Notes: generated from the sequence alone by a model not told the origin. DNA of 18,890 nucleotides from Candidatus Methanoplasma reticulitermitis (GCA_031287135.1 JAITTK010000043.1:1-18890); one strand, 5' to 3'; numbered from the stretch's first letter, positions 8,589 through 16,108 are shown. Program-made: numbers and translations.

Positions 8589-8596
8589 GATATATC
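8589..8596 (+). promoter_or_regulatory. Probable TATA box of the DUF4418/ABC operon
   Basis: GATATATC gives an expected transcript start near 8617 and a leader of about 20 bases before the ATG codons at 8636 and 8639. A second AT-rich box (TTATACTAAA, 8613-8622) is too close to the start codons to be the main promoter. Confidence 0.4.
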
Positions 8597-8635
8597 GGCC
8601 ATCACTCCTGAATTATACTAAAATCATATGTGATA

Positions 8636-9076
8636 ATGATGGTAAAACTGAACATAGGCATAATTACGTCGCTGGCGACCGTTGCGATAGGCCTGCTGAT
8701 CGCGATAGGGCCGCAGCCCGGTATAGGGCCGTTCGATGTATGCGGACCCGGGGCGACCAAGATGGTATGCTATTGGACATCCAGAGCCGAACTCGGCATC
8801 GGTGCGGCGATAGCACTCTTGGGTGCGGCATTATCGGCGATCTCCGTGACAGGTAGGCAACGCGGTGCGGGGGTCGGTCTGGCGATAGGGGTGATAGTCA
8901 ATTCCGCCCTCGCAATACTCGTGGCCGTGTCCCTCATAGGAATATGCGGCAATGAGATGATGCACTGCCATGACCATGCACTGCCGGCGCCTTTGGCGAT
9001 CACGATACTCGGGGTTATAGCGATTCTGCTCTCGGTCGCACGCATATGGTCGGATAAGAATGCGGAGAGGACATAA
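8636..9076 (+). CDS. DUF4418-like four-helix membrane protein
   Basis: A small integral membrane protein of about 146 residues with four hydrophobic segments. I recognise the DUF4418 pattern: a first helix ending in GPQ, then a short outer loop FDVCGPG...KMVCYWTSRAELGIG leading into the second helix. A second loop contains CGNEMMHCHDHALP, rich in Cys, Met and His, which could bind a metal or heme. Function is not known for the family. It precedes the permease by one base and likely forms one transcription unit with the ABC transporter, so a partner or accessory role is inferred. Start is uncertain: adjacent ATGs at 8636 and 8639, or GTG at 8630, with only a weak GTGAT upstream. Confidence 0.72.
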   Translation: MMVKLNIGIITSLATVAIGLLIAIGPQPGIGPFDVCGPGATKMVCYWTSRAELGIGAAIALLGAALSAISVTGRQRGAGVGLAIGVIVNSALAILVAVSLIGICGNEMMHCHDHALPAPLAITILGVIAILLSVARIWSDKNAERT

Positions 9077-9077
9077 G

Positions 9078-10271
9078 ATGGGCGGCCTCATTTTACGGAA
9101 CATCTCGGCGAGACCGTTCAGAACGGTCGGGCTGATAACCGTCGTCGCCATCCTGTCATTCTCGCTTGTTGCGGGGTCCCTGCTCGTATTGAGCCTGGAG
9201 AACGGTGCGGACAATGTGGAGGAAAGGCTGGGTGCCGATATCATGCTCGTGCCGCGCGGGAGCGGATACGAGGCCGAGGCGGTGCTGATAAAGGGGGAGC
9301 CGACGGCCTTCTATATGGACAGGAGCGTCGTAGACGGTCTGGACGGGATAAAGGGCATATCAGAGGTGGCCACTCAGTTCTACCTGGCGACCGTTTCGGA
9401 TTCGGACTGCTGCGATTTCCCTGTACAGGTCATAGCATTCGATCCCGACAGCGATTTCACTGTAATGCCGTGGATTGAAGAGTCGAAAAGCGGGGGGATA
9501 GGTCCCGGGGAACTGGTGGTCGGCAGCAACATCGATATCACGGAAGGCGGTAAGGTCAAGATATTCGGTGCGGAGTACCAGGTTGCGGCGAAACTCAGCA
9601 GATCGGGCACAGGCCTGGATACATCCCTGTATATGACGCAGGAGACCATGAAAGTCATCGCGAAAGACGCCAGCCAGCGCGGATACCTCCTCACTGCCGC
9701 CGACGGGATAGACACCCGGATCTCGGTCGTGCTCATAAGGGCCGAACCCGGTTACGACCCGAACGCGATAGCCGAAGACATAAACTTCAGCGGGCTGAAC
9801 GTGGATGTCATAAAGTCCGATGCGGTCGTCGCCGGACTAACCCAGCAGATGGGGCATCTTGTAGGGTACATCAAAGTCTTCGAAGTCATGCTGTGGATTC
9901 TCGCCGTAGTCGTTCTCGGGGTTCTGTTCTCGGTGAGCATAAACGAAAGGAAGAAGGAATTCGCAATATTCAGGATGATGGGCGCAACCCGCATAAAACT
10001 CCTGTCGCTCGTATTCGCAGAGTCATCGGTAATCAGTATCGCGGGAGCTTTGATCGGGGTACTTATGGCATTGCTGTTCGTAATACCGTTCAGCAACAGC
10101 ATCGGGTCCTCACTGGGCCTCCCGTACCTTGTACCGCCGTTATCTTCGATACTGTTCCTGGTACTGCTGTCGGTGTCCGTATCCTTCGCGATCGGTCCTC
10201 TGACGGCAATGTGGTCTGCACGCAGGATCGGACGTTCCGAGGCACATTCCGCATTCATGGAGGGGAACTGA
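9078..10271 (+). CDS. FtsX/MacB-type ABC transporter permease
   Basis: Membrane subunit of a MacB/LolCDE-like mechanotransmission ABC system. The 397-residue protein has one N-terminal membrane helix (about residues 17-40), a large extracytoplasmic domain (about 41-262) and three C-terminal helices (about 266-288, 310-338, 355-378). The FtsX signature ERKKEFAIFRMMGATR (near 290-305) contacts the ATPase. The outer domain has a vicinal Cys111-Cys112 pair in SDCCDFPVQVIAFDPDSDF, a pattern I associate with a permease subgroup from anaerobes. ATG 9078 is preceded by GGAGAGG (9064-9070); earlier in-frame codons overlap that site. The stop overlaps the ATPase start (TGATG). Substrate is unknown, and the lack of a visible periplasmic adaptor is expected in an archaeon. 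Confidence 0.88.
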   Translation: MGGLILRNISARPFRTVGLITVVAILSFSLVAGSLLVLSLENGADNVEERLGADIMLVPRGSGYEAEAVLIKGEPTAFYMDRSVVDGLDGIKGISEVATQFYLATVSDSDCCDFPVQVIAFDPDSDFTVMPWIEESKSGGIGPGELVVGSNIDITEGGKVKIFGAEYQVAAKLSRSGTGLDTSLYMTQETMKVIAKDASQRGYLLTAADGIDTRISVVLIRAEPGYDPNAIAEDINFSGLNVDVIKSDAVVAGLTQQMGHLVGYIKVFEVMLWILAVVVLGVLFSVSINERKKEFAIFRMMGATRIKLLSLVFAESSVISIAGALIGVLMALLFVIPFSNSIGSSLGLPYLVPPLSSILFLVLLSVSVSFAIGPLTAMWSARRIGRSEAHSAFMEGN

Positions 10272-10960
10272 TGGCCGTCATCGAGACTGCGGGGCTGACC
10301 AAGGAGTATTCCAGGGGAATAAGGCCGTTCGATGCCGTCTGCGATGTCAGTCTCTCGGTCGGGGAGAAGGACTTCATATCGATAATGGGCAGGTCAGGGA
10401 GCGGTAAGAGCACGCTCCTGAATCTCATCGCCGGCATACTAAGGCCCACGTCCGGGAGCGTATCGGTTAAAGGAAAGGACATCTCTATCCTCAGCGACAG
10501 GGAGAGTTCCCTTATCAGGAACTCCGAGATGGGCTATGTTTCTCAGGGACACAGCCTCCTGGGCAACCTGACCGTGCTGGAGAATGTCATGCTCCCCCAT
10601 ACCCTGTTCAGGGCAAATACGACAGACGCAAATGATCATGCGATGTCGTTGCTTGAGAGCGTCGGGATATCCGAACTCGCGGATCATCTGCCGCGATCTC
10701 TCTCGGGCGGAGAGCAGAGAAGGGCGGCAATCGCCAGGGCACTGATGAATTCACCGTCCGTCCTGATCGCAGACGAGCCCACAAGCGATCTGGACTCGGA
10801 GACATCACAGCAGGTAATGGAACAGTTCCAGAGGATCAATGACAGTGGCACGGCCATATTGATGGTCACACATGAATCCGACACCGCCGACTTTGGGAAC
10901 AGGCATTTCATCATGGATGCCGGAAGACTGACAGAGACCCCGCACGAACATCGGAAGTGA
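10271..10960 (+). CDS. MacB/LolD-type ABC transporter ATP-binding protein
   Basis: Cytoplasmic ATPase that powers the FtsX-like permease encoded just before it. The 229-residue protein contains all motifs: Walker A GRSGSGKST (residues 40-48), Q-loop Gln92 (GYVSQGHSLL), signature LSGGEQRR (144-151), Walker B VLIADE (164-169), D-loop TSDLD and switch His201 (MVTHE). Size and the LSGGEQRRAAIARAL sequence match the LolD/MacB/FtsE group. Start ATG overlaps the permease stop by one base, implying translational coupling and a fixed stoichiometry. It is the last gene of the unit; the catalase-ybaN unit converges from the other side. Confidence 0.93.
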   Translation: MAVIETAGLTKEYSRGIRPFDAVCDVSLSVGEKDFISIMGRSGSGKSTLLNLIAGILRPTSGSVSVKGKDISILSDRESSLIRNSEMGYVSQGHSLLGNLTVLENVMLPHTLFRANTTDANDHAMSLLESVGISELADHLPRSLSGGEQRRAAIARALMNSPSVLIADEPTSDLDSETSQQVMEQFQRINDSGTAILMVTHESDTADFGNRHFIMDAGRLTETPHEHRK

Positions 10961-11035
10961 CTCTTCCGCACAAGCGCGTGTACCGGGTCGGCGGTCATCC
11001 CGGAAGGCGCTGTACCATGGTCGACAGACGGAAGG

Positions 11036-11419
11036 TCATGCATCCTCGCATACCGGTGCCCTCTGCCCGTGGATCGTCAGTATGTGCGCCGTGACGCATA
11101 TCCCGACGATAGCAAGGATTATCCAAACATGAGGATGTCTGAACACAGCAGCCGAGATGAGCAGAGTGGCCCAGAGGAATGCGAGACCGGTCTATCTGGC
11201 CCTCTTAGATATCCCGGTACCTTCCCTGTAGTTCCTCAGGTACTCTCCGAAATATCTGGTGTTCTCCAGCTTCGCGTAGAGTCTTGGACTGGAGGCGCCG
11301 AAGCATGCAGCGGCCAGCAGCACCAGGGGTGTTGTGGGCAGGATGGGGAGGAATATCCCTATTCCGCCCACTGCCAGGGCGATGAATCCGGCTGTGATGA
11401 GAAGGGCCTTGCGGATCAT
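11036..11419 (-). CDS. ybaN: DUF454/YbaN inner-membrane protein with in-frame UAG (possible pyrrolysine)
   Basis: A small membrane protein of the DUF454 (YbaN) family, function unknown. Codons 1-75 give a typical N-terminal half: a hydrophobic helix, then GIFLPILPTTPLVLLAAACF and SSPRLYAKLENTRYFGEYLR. A TAG follows ISKRAR at 11194-11192. The same frame continues without gap as TGLAFLWATLLISAAVF and ends in ITAH-like family sequence (VTAHILTIHG) before TGA at 11038-11036. The full reading is 127 residues, the usual family length, with the amber at residue 76. No start codon or ribosome-binding site could restart the second half near the amber. Start ATG overlaps the catalase stop (ATGA, 11419-11416). 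Either UAG is decoded (as pyrrolysine in suitable archaea), or the gene is a recent nonsense mutant or carries a sequencing error. Confidence 0.75.
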
Positions 11420-12930
11420 CTGACCGTTGCCTTCATACGCTCGGCATGGCTGAGCTTGGAGAGTTCCGTGACCTTTCCGAGATCGAGTCCCAGAGCCGCC
11501 GCGATTCTTCTTCCGTATTCCGCATCCGCGATGCAGCAGTGCGCCGCGTGTCTGTATTTTATGTTCTGTGTGCACGGAGCGATGTTCCTTGCCGTGTTCT
11601 CTATCAGCAACACTCTCTTGTCCTCGGTCATGAGTCTGTAAAGATCGCCGGCCTGGTAGAAACAGTCATCCGTCTGATCGTCCTTAGGCTCGTATTGGTA
11701 CATCGCGCCCTGCAGTTCCAGCGGAGGCTCTCTGTAATCGGGCTGTTCTTCCCATTCCCCGTAGCTGTTGGGCTGATACGACGTGGCCGCTCCGTAGTTG
11801 CCGTCAACTCTCATCTGTCCGTCGCGATGGTATGCATGGAACGGGCATTTCGGGGCATTCACGGGGATTGATGCGTGGTTGACCCCCAGACGGTACCTCT
11901 GGGCATCACCGTATGAGAACAGCCTTGCCTGCAGAAGCTTGTCCGGGGAGAGCCCGACTCCGGGGACTATGTTCGCAGGGTTGAACGCCGCCTGTTCAAC
12001 ATCGGCGAAATAGTTCTCCGGATTGCGGTTTAGTTCCAGGACTCCGACCGGGATGAGCGGGTATTCTTTGTGGCTCCATACTTTGGATATGTCGAAGGGA
12101 TTCTCCTTGTGGCGGTTGGCCTGCTCTTCGGTCATGACCTGTATGTAGAAGTCCCATTTCGGGAAATCCCCTCTTTCTATCGCTTCGAACAGGTCCTTCT
12201 GGTTGCTTTCCCTGTCCTTTCCCACCAAGGCCTCGGCCTCTTGGTCCGTGATGTTCTCGATACCCTGTCTCGTCCTGAGATGGTACTTCACCCATACGCG
12301 TTCGTCGTCTGCGTTGATCATGCTGTATGTGTGGCTTCCGAAGCCGTGCATATGCCTGTACGATCTCGGTATGCCGCGGTCCGACATGACTATCGTCACC
12401 TGGTGGAATGCTTCGGGGAGCATGCTCCAGAAGTCCCAATTGTTCTGCGCGGAGCGCATATTCGTCTTGGGATCCCTCTTAATGGCGTGATTGAGGTCGG
12501 GGAATCTCAGGCCATCGCGCAGGAAGAACACGGGTGTGTTGTTACCGACAAGGTCCCAATTACCTTCCTCGGTGTAGAACTTCATGGCGAATCCGCGTAT
12601 GTCCCGCTCGGCATCCGCAGCCCCGCGCTCCCCCGCGACGGTCGAGAATCTCACGAAGGCATCAGTCCTTTTTCCGATTTTCGAGAATATCTTCGCTTTG
12701 GTGTATTCGGTGATGTCATGGGTGACAGTGAAATTCCCGAACGCACCGGAGCCTTTGGCGTGCATGCGTCTCTCGGGAATCACTTCGCGATCGAAATGCG
12801 CCAGCTTCTCAATGAACCAGGGGTTCTGAAGAGTCATCACCCCTCTTTGGCCCACGGTCGTTGAATTGGTGTTGTCCGCGACGGGTGCGCCGGCGGCGGT
12901 CGTGAGTTTCTTGTTATCGTCGGAAGACAT
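11416..12930 (-). CDS. katA: Monofunctional heme catalase
   Basis: Cytoplasmic enzyme splitting H2O2 into water and O2. The 504-residue protein is a standard small-subunit catalase with all key parts: distal His57 in RRMHAKGSGAFG, Asn130 in LVGNNTPVFF, and the heme-ligating Tyr340 in ARLFSYGDAQRYRLG. It ends without the extra C-terminal domain of large-subunit catalases. ATG 12930 is preceded by AGAGGAG (12944-12938) at a good distance. It is the first gene of a two-gene unit with ybaN. Heme catalases are patchy in methanogens and close to bacterial forms, so transfer is plausible but was not tested; its base composition does not stand out by eye. Whether this organism makes heme or imports it cannot be seen here. 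Confidence 0.96.
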   Translation of the reverse strand: MSSDDNKKLTTAAGAPVADNTNSTTVGQRGVMTLQNPWFIEKLAHFDREVIPERRMHAKGSGAFGNFTVTHDITEYTKAKIFSKIGKRTDAFVRFSTVAGERGAADAERDIRGFAMKFYTEEGNWDLVGNNTPVFFLRDGLRFPDLNHAIKRDPKTNMRSAQNNWDFWSMLPEAFHQVTIVMSDRGIPRSYRHMHGFGSHTYSMINADDERVWVKYHLRTRQGIENITDQEAEALVGKDRESNQKDLFEAIERGDFPKWDFYIQVMTEEQANRHKENPFDISKVWSHKEYPLIPVGVLELNRNPENYFADVEQAAFNPANIVPGVGLSPDKLLQARLFSYGDAQRYRLGVNHASIPVNAPKCPFHAYHRDGQMRVDGNYGAATSYQPNSYGEWEEQPDYREPPLELQGAMYQYEPKDDQTDDCFYQAGDLYRLMTEDKRVLLIENTARNIAPCTQNIKYRHAAHCCIADAEYGRRIAAALGLDLGKVTELSKLSHAERMKATVR

Positions 12931-12937
12931 TTTTGAA

Positions 12938-12978
12938 CTCCTCTAAACTCTGTATAGAGATATAGAGTATTTCTCTCT
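12938..12978 (-). promoter_or_regulatory. Catalase promoter region with repeated CTCT/TATAGAG elements
   Basis: Upstream of the ribosome-binding site lie the near-palindrome CTCTGTATAGAG (12948-12959), a tandem TATAGAG repeat (12953-12959 and 12961-12967) and a further CTCTCT (12973-12978). TATA-like sequence on the minus strand overlaps these. The overlap of repeats and promoter suggests control by a DNA-binding protein; which one is unknown, and the exact TATA box is ambiguous. Confidence 0.4.
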
Positions 12979-13130
12979 TAGGATGCGGGGCCATCATCGG
13001 CCGTTGCTGGACCGGTGCGGTCAGCCGTCGGATTGCCGTGTTCGGCGGATCCGCATCGAATGCGATATCATTCACGGCCGGAACGCACATCCGGATTCCA
13101 GACGATAGGAGTTACCGGTGCCAGGGAATG

Positions 13131-13140
13131 TTTTTAAATC
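13131..13140 (+). promoter_or_regulatory. TATA box of the 13191 gene
   Basis: TTTTTAAATC predicts a transcript start near 13161 and a leader of about 30 bases. A short hairpin, GTGGC (13164-13168) with GCCAC (13173-13177) around TCAT, would sit at the very 5' end of the mRNA, directly before the AAGGAGGGG ribosome-binding site. Confidence 0.5.
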
Positions 13141-13190
13141 ATATTACTCGGATATACGCGAACGTGGCTCATGCCACAAGGAGGGGAAAC

Positions 13191-13991
13191 ATGCACCTGA
13201 TTAAGAACGGTCTTAGAAAAGACTCCAAGGGGATAGCAACGCTGGTAATCCTGATCGTAGCTGTCGTGATCGTAGCCGGTGCCGGGGCAACGTATATCGT
13301 TCTGATAGACAAAGACGACTCCGGCAAGGATTCCGGCGATACTCCGTTACCGCTGGGCGGACCCGGTCTGAACGCAGGCGAGAGCCTGACGTATGCAATC
13401 AAAGGAGGCATCTCCGGGAGCATCGGAGGGATGTCGATGGATGCAAGCGATGCTTTGTCCGGAACGATCGCCATCAAATGCTCCCAGATGGAGAATGATT
13501 CATACTCGCTGACCGTCGTTTTGGATATCTCATATGATCTCTTAGGACAGAAAGGAAAGATAGACGTATCCGAATCCATCACGGTAGAAGTGCTCGACAT
13601 GTCGAAATTCAATACGGATACGGTGGATTTCTCCAGTCTGGGTGAACTTGGATACACGGATGAGGATATTCGGAAGATCCAGGCACTTATCGATGATTAC
13701 CAATCAGGAACGGAGACGATGATGACGGCCGACGGTAACATCCAAGTGGAAAAACGCATATTCGAGTACGGCTGGGATGATTTCAAGAACCTCATCCCGG
13801 ACACGGGATTCAGTATGGATGCAATCCCGATAGACGCGCTCGATGTGAATATGTCACTGTGGTTCGGAAAGGATGTCCTCTACAAGATGACATTCGATTT
13901 CAATCTCGAGACAGATTTCGAGGGAGACGGAAAGACAGACTCGTTGAAACTCAACACTTCCATGGAACTGATCGATCACAAAAAGATATAA
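13191..13991 (+). CDS. Membrane-anchored extracytoplasmic protein, function unknown
   Basis: A 266-residue protein I do not recognise. It has a basic N terminus (KNGLRKDSK), one hydrophobic segment (about residues 15-38, GIATLVILIVAVVIVAGAG), then an acidic outer region of about 230 residues that starts with a Ser/Gly/Asp-rich linker. The KG-IATLVIL junction resembles class III (pilin-like) signal peptides, but a plain signal anchor is equally possible. The outer domain has alternating hydrophobic patterns suggesting beta strands (for example YSLTVVLDISYDL). ATG 13191 is clearly marked by AAGGAGGGG just upstream; a longer in-frame reading from 13038 lies before the promoter and is rejected. 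It stands alone between the catalase unit and tRNA-Gln. Confidence 0.75.
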   Translation: MHLIKNGLRKDSKGIATLVILIVAVVIVAGAGATYIVLIDKDDSGKDSGDTPLPLGGPGLNAGESLTYAIKGGISGSIGGMSMDASDALSGTIAIKCSQMENDSYSLTVVLDISYDLLGQKGKIDVSESITVEVLDMSKFNTDTVDFSSLGELGYTDEDIRKIQALIDDYQSGTETMMTADGNIQVEKRIFEYGWDDFKNLIPDTGFSMDAIPIDALDVNMSLWFGKDVLYKMTFDFNLETDFEGDGKTDSLKLNTSMELIDHKKI

Positions 13992-14103
13992 TGTCCAGAT
14001 GTCGGGACACCAAACCATTTATTTCATCCCTTTACACAAAACGGTCGCTCAATTTCGGCCGGATTCATCTATTTTTAAAACAGACCTCCGGCTTGTGAAA
14101 AGG

Positions 14104-14176
14104 TAGTCCCGGGCGGATTCGAACCGCCGTCACCGGCTCCAAAGGCCAGCATGATTGACCGCTACACCACGGGACT
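14104..14176 (-). tRNA. tRNA-Gln (anticodon UUG)
   Basis: A 73-base cloverleaf without CCA or intron. The acceptor AGTCCCG/CGGGACT is 7 of 7 paired with discriminator A. The D-loop has AGCGGTCAA, the anticodon stem is CTGGC/GCCGG with loop CTTTGGA (anticodon at 14142-14140), and the T-arm is GGCGG-TTCGAAT-CCGCC. The anticodon reads CAA; CAG could be read by wobble or by another tRNA. It lies 20 bases after mtaB on the same strand. Confidence 0.96.
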
Positions 14177-14196
14177 GTGTTTTTCACTAATCTGTT

Positions 14197-15435
14197 TCAG
14201 TTATTTAACACTCTTCCGATAAGATATGTGGACTTGCAGTCCGTTATCTCCACATCGGCGAACGAGCCCACCGCCAGTTCGGAACAGAGGGACACGGGAC
14301 GGTAGTTACGTGTCCTTGCTATCATCGTTCCTTTCTTGCCCGTTTCGGTTATGAGTGCTCCGTAGTATCTCTCCCCGATCATTTTACGATTGTTATCGAG
14401 TTCGACCCGGTTCTTCATTTCGGTGAGTTCCGCCGACCTGTTCTTGGATATGCGGCCGTGCACAGGCTCCATCAGTGCCGCCTCCGTGCCGGGTCTGGAT
14501 GAGAATCTCGTTATGTTCACCGTATCCGCACGCAGTGTCCTGATCAATTCGAGACTTTTCAGGTGACAGGCGTCGGTCTCCCCCGGAAACCCGGAGATCA
14601 TATCCGTCGATATGCTTATATCGGGGTATCTCGAGCGCAGCTTTTCTGCAAGATCTATGAATCCTTTGACGGAGTACGACCTGTTCATGGATGTGAGGAT
14701 CGGATCGCTCCCGCTCTGAACCGGTATGTGCAGGAACCTGTATATCCTGGGATCCTCCATGACATCCAGGAGATCGTCGGCGATGGGCATCAGGCTGTCC
14801 GGGTTCATCATTCCTATCCTCAGTCTGAAATCCTCTTTGTTCTCCAGCATCAGTCTGAGCAAAGACGGCAGATCGGTCCCGGTGTCTGTTCCGTAGCATC
14901 CTGTGTCCTGTGCGGTAATCAATATCTCCCTGGCTCCACCGCGGACCAGCGAATCGAATCTCGAGACGATGGTGTCCGGATCATAGCTGTTCAGTCTGCC
15001 CCTTGCGAATTTGGTTATGCAGTATGTACAGTTGCCAAGACATCCCTGGGAGATCGGGATTATATTTGAGCAGTGTCTGCTTTTGGCGAATGAGCAACCG
15101 ATGCCGTACTTTCCGGAGACCTCCGATCTGAAATCGCAGTACCTGTCCGGGGAGATTATAAGGGAGTCAGGCAACCTGATCGACACACGCCCCGTCTGGA
15201 CCTTCGCCATGCACCCGGTGACGATCACCTCTTTCCCGGCCTTCCTGAGATCGGACATCCTGCGGATCATCTTCTTCTCCGTGGTGTCCACGACCGTGCA
15301 TGTGTTGAGGATGACTATATCGGCCGAATCGGCGGATGATACCTCCTCATGACCCAGAGCGGACATATCCTCCGAGAGCTGGCCGCCCTCGCCGTAGTTC
15401 ATTGTGCAACCGTACGATTCCACAAAATATCTCAT
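14197..15435 (-). CDS. mtaB: tRNA t6A37 methylthiotransferase (e-MtaB-like radical SAM enzyme)
   Basis: Converts N6-threonylcarbamoyladenosine at tRNA position 37 to its 2-methylthio form. The 412-residue protein has the three methylthiotransferase parts: an N-terminal domain with cluster cysteines Cys10 (SYGCTMN), Cys46 (NTCTV) and Cys75 (TGCMA); a radical SAM core with CLGNCTYC (Cys132, 136, 139) and HIPVQSGSDPIL; and a C-terminal TRAM domain (about 345-410). The short N-terminal motif and archaeal setting favour e-MtaB over bacterial MiaB. ATG 15435 lies 12 bases after the aIF2-beta stop; no clear Shine-Dalgarno is seen. Likely co-transcribed with aIF2-beta. Confidence 0.92.
   Translation of the reverse strand: MRYFVESYGCTMNYGEGGQLSEDMSALGHEEVSSADSADIVILNTCTVVDTTEKKMIRRMSDLRKAGKEVIVTGCMAKVQTGRVSIRLPDSLIISPDRYCDFRSEVSGKYGIGCSFAKSRHCSNIIPISQGCLGNCTYCITKFARGRLNSYDPDTIVSRFDSLVRGGAREILITAQDTGCYGTDTGTDLPSLLRLMLENKEDFRLRIGMMNPDSLMPIADDLLDVMEDPRIYRFLHIPVQSGSDPILTSMNRSYSVKGFIDLAEKLRSRYPDISISTDMISGFPGETDACHLKSLELIRTLRADTVNITRFSSRPGTEAALMEPVHGRISKNRSAELTEMKNRVELDNNRKMIGERYYGALITETGKKGTMIARTRNYRPVSLCSELAVGSFADVEITDCKSTYLIGRVLNN
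14201..14210 (-). promoter_or_regulatory. TATA box of tRNA-Gln, inside the end of mtaB
   Basis: On the minus strand this reads TGTTAAATAA, about 25-30 bases before the tRNA 5' end. It overlaps the last codons of mtaB, so the tRNA likely has its own promoter rather than depending on read-through. Confidence 0.5.
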
Positions 15436-15447
15436 GTCAACGGCCTG

Positions 15448-16080
15448 TCATCGGTTCGCGGGTTCCGCGGTTATCGATCCGAAAGCGGTCTTCCCGGAAA
15501 GATTCGTTATCTTCGCGTTCACGTTGTTCCCCTTCGCCGTTCCCGGAACGATGACTATGTAATCCATGTACTTCCCGATACCGTCTCCTTTCTTGCCCAC
15601 GTCGGAAATCAGGATCTGGATGATGTCCCCCACCCTGAGGACGTTCTGGGAATCGGACTTGGAAGCCTTCCTGACGTTTATGGATCTCCTGGCACCGCAT
15701 GCTTCGCATTCCAGTATCAGGGTGCGGTCTTCTTTGACCATCTTGGTATCGGGCAGACCGCATTCGGAGCATATGACATATGTCTCCGTGTAGATCTGTA
15801 TCTTCTCGTTGATCGTCTGAGAGGATATCTTCGCCTTGAAAACCACCCTGCGGCTCTCTATGTTACCCGGGGTACCCAGCTCTCTCAGCAGGAACTGCAG
15901 GAGGTGCAGAGGGTCCCTCCTCAGCTTATCCGTGACATCAATGAAGTTCTTGAAGACCGTGGTCTTCCCTTCCTGCAGGATATCAAGCTCGGGCAGCTCG
16001 AACCGCTCATGATTCTCGATAGTCTCGGGAAGGACCTCTTTCGCCCTGTCAAGCAAGGCCATGTAATCGTCGTCTGCCAT
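15448..16080 (-). CDS. eif2b: Translation initiation factor aIF2 subunit beta with C-terminal TRAM domain
   Basis: Beta subunit of archaeal initiation factor 2, which brings Met-tRNAi to the small ribosomal subunit. The 210-residue protein has the central alpha-beta domain (about 35-98) with PLHLLQFLLRELGTPGNI, a zinc ribbon with CSEC (Cys104, 107) and CEAC (Cys125, 128), and an added TRAM domain (about 148-205, LRVGDIIQILISDVGKKGDG). TRAM domains bind RNA; the fusion is longer than the basic family form. Start is ATG 16080 (MADDDYM); an in-frame GTG at 16089 would add three residues and coincides with the predicted transcript start. It has its own TATA box just after pyrG and leads into mtaB. 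Confidence 0.92.
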   Translation of the reverse strand: MADDDYMALLDRAKEVLPETIENHERFELPELDILQEGKTTVFKNFIDVTDKLRRDPLHLLQFLLRELGTPGNIESRRVVFKAKISSQTINEKIQIYTETYVICSECGLPDTKMVKEDRTLILECEACGARRSINVRKASKSDSQNVLRVGDIIQILISDVGKKGDGIGKYMDYIVIVPGTAKGNNVNAKITNLSGKTAFGSITAEPANR

Positions 16081-16108
16081 CTTGTTCACGGCACCCGACT
16101 AGTGATGC

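Noticed and set aside
8533..8856. Plus-strand open frame overlapping the DUF4418-like gene
   Set aside because: It is another frame of the real membrane protein; the translation is Arg/His/Asp-rich without family features.
11036..11191. Second half of ybaN as a separate small gene
   Set aside because: There is no ATG, the first possible GTG is well into the helix, and no Shine-Dalgarno is near; the sequence continues the first half exactly in frame.
12070..12864. Long plus-strand open frame opposite the catalase gene, and similar ones opposite pyrG and hcp
   Set aside because: They are antisense shadows of genes with complete catalytic motifs.
13038..13190. Upstream extension of the 13191 protein
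   Set aside because: The extension begins before the TATA box at 13131 and the strong ribosome-binding site marks ATG 13191.
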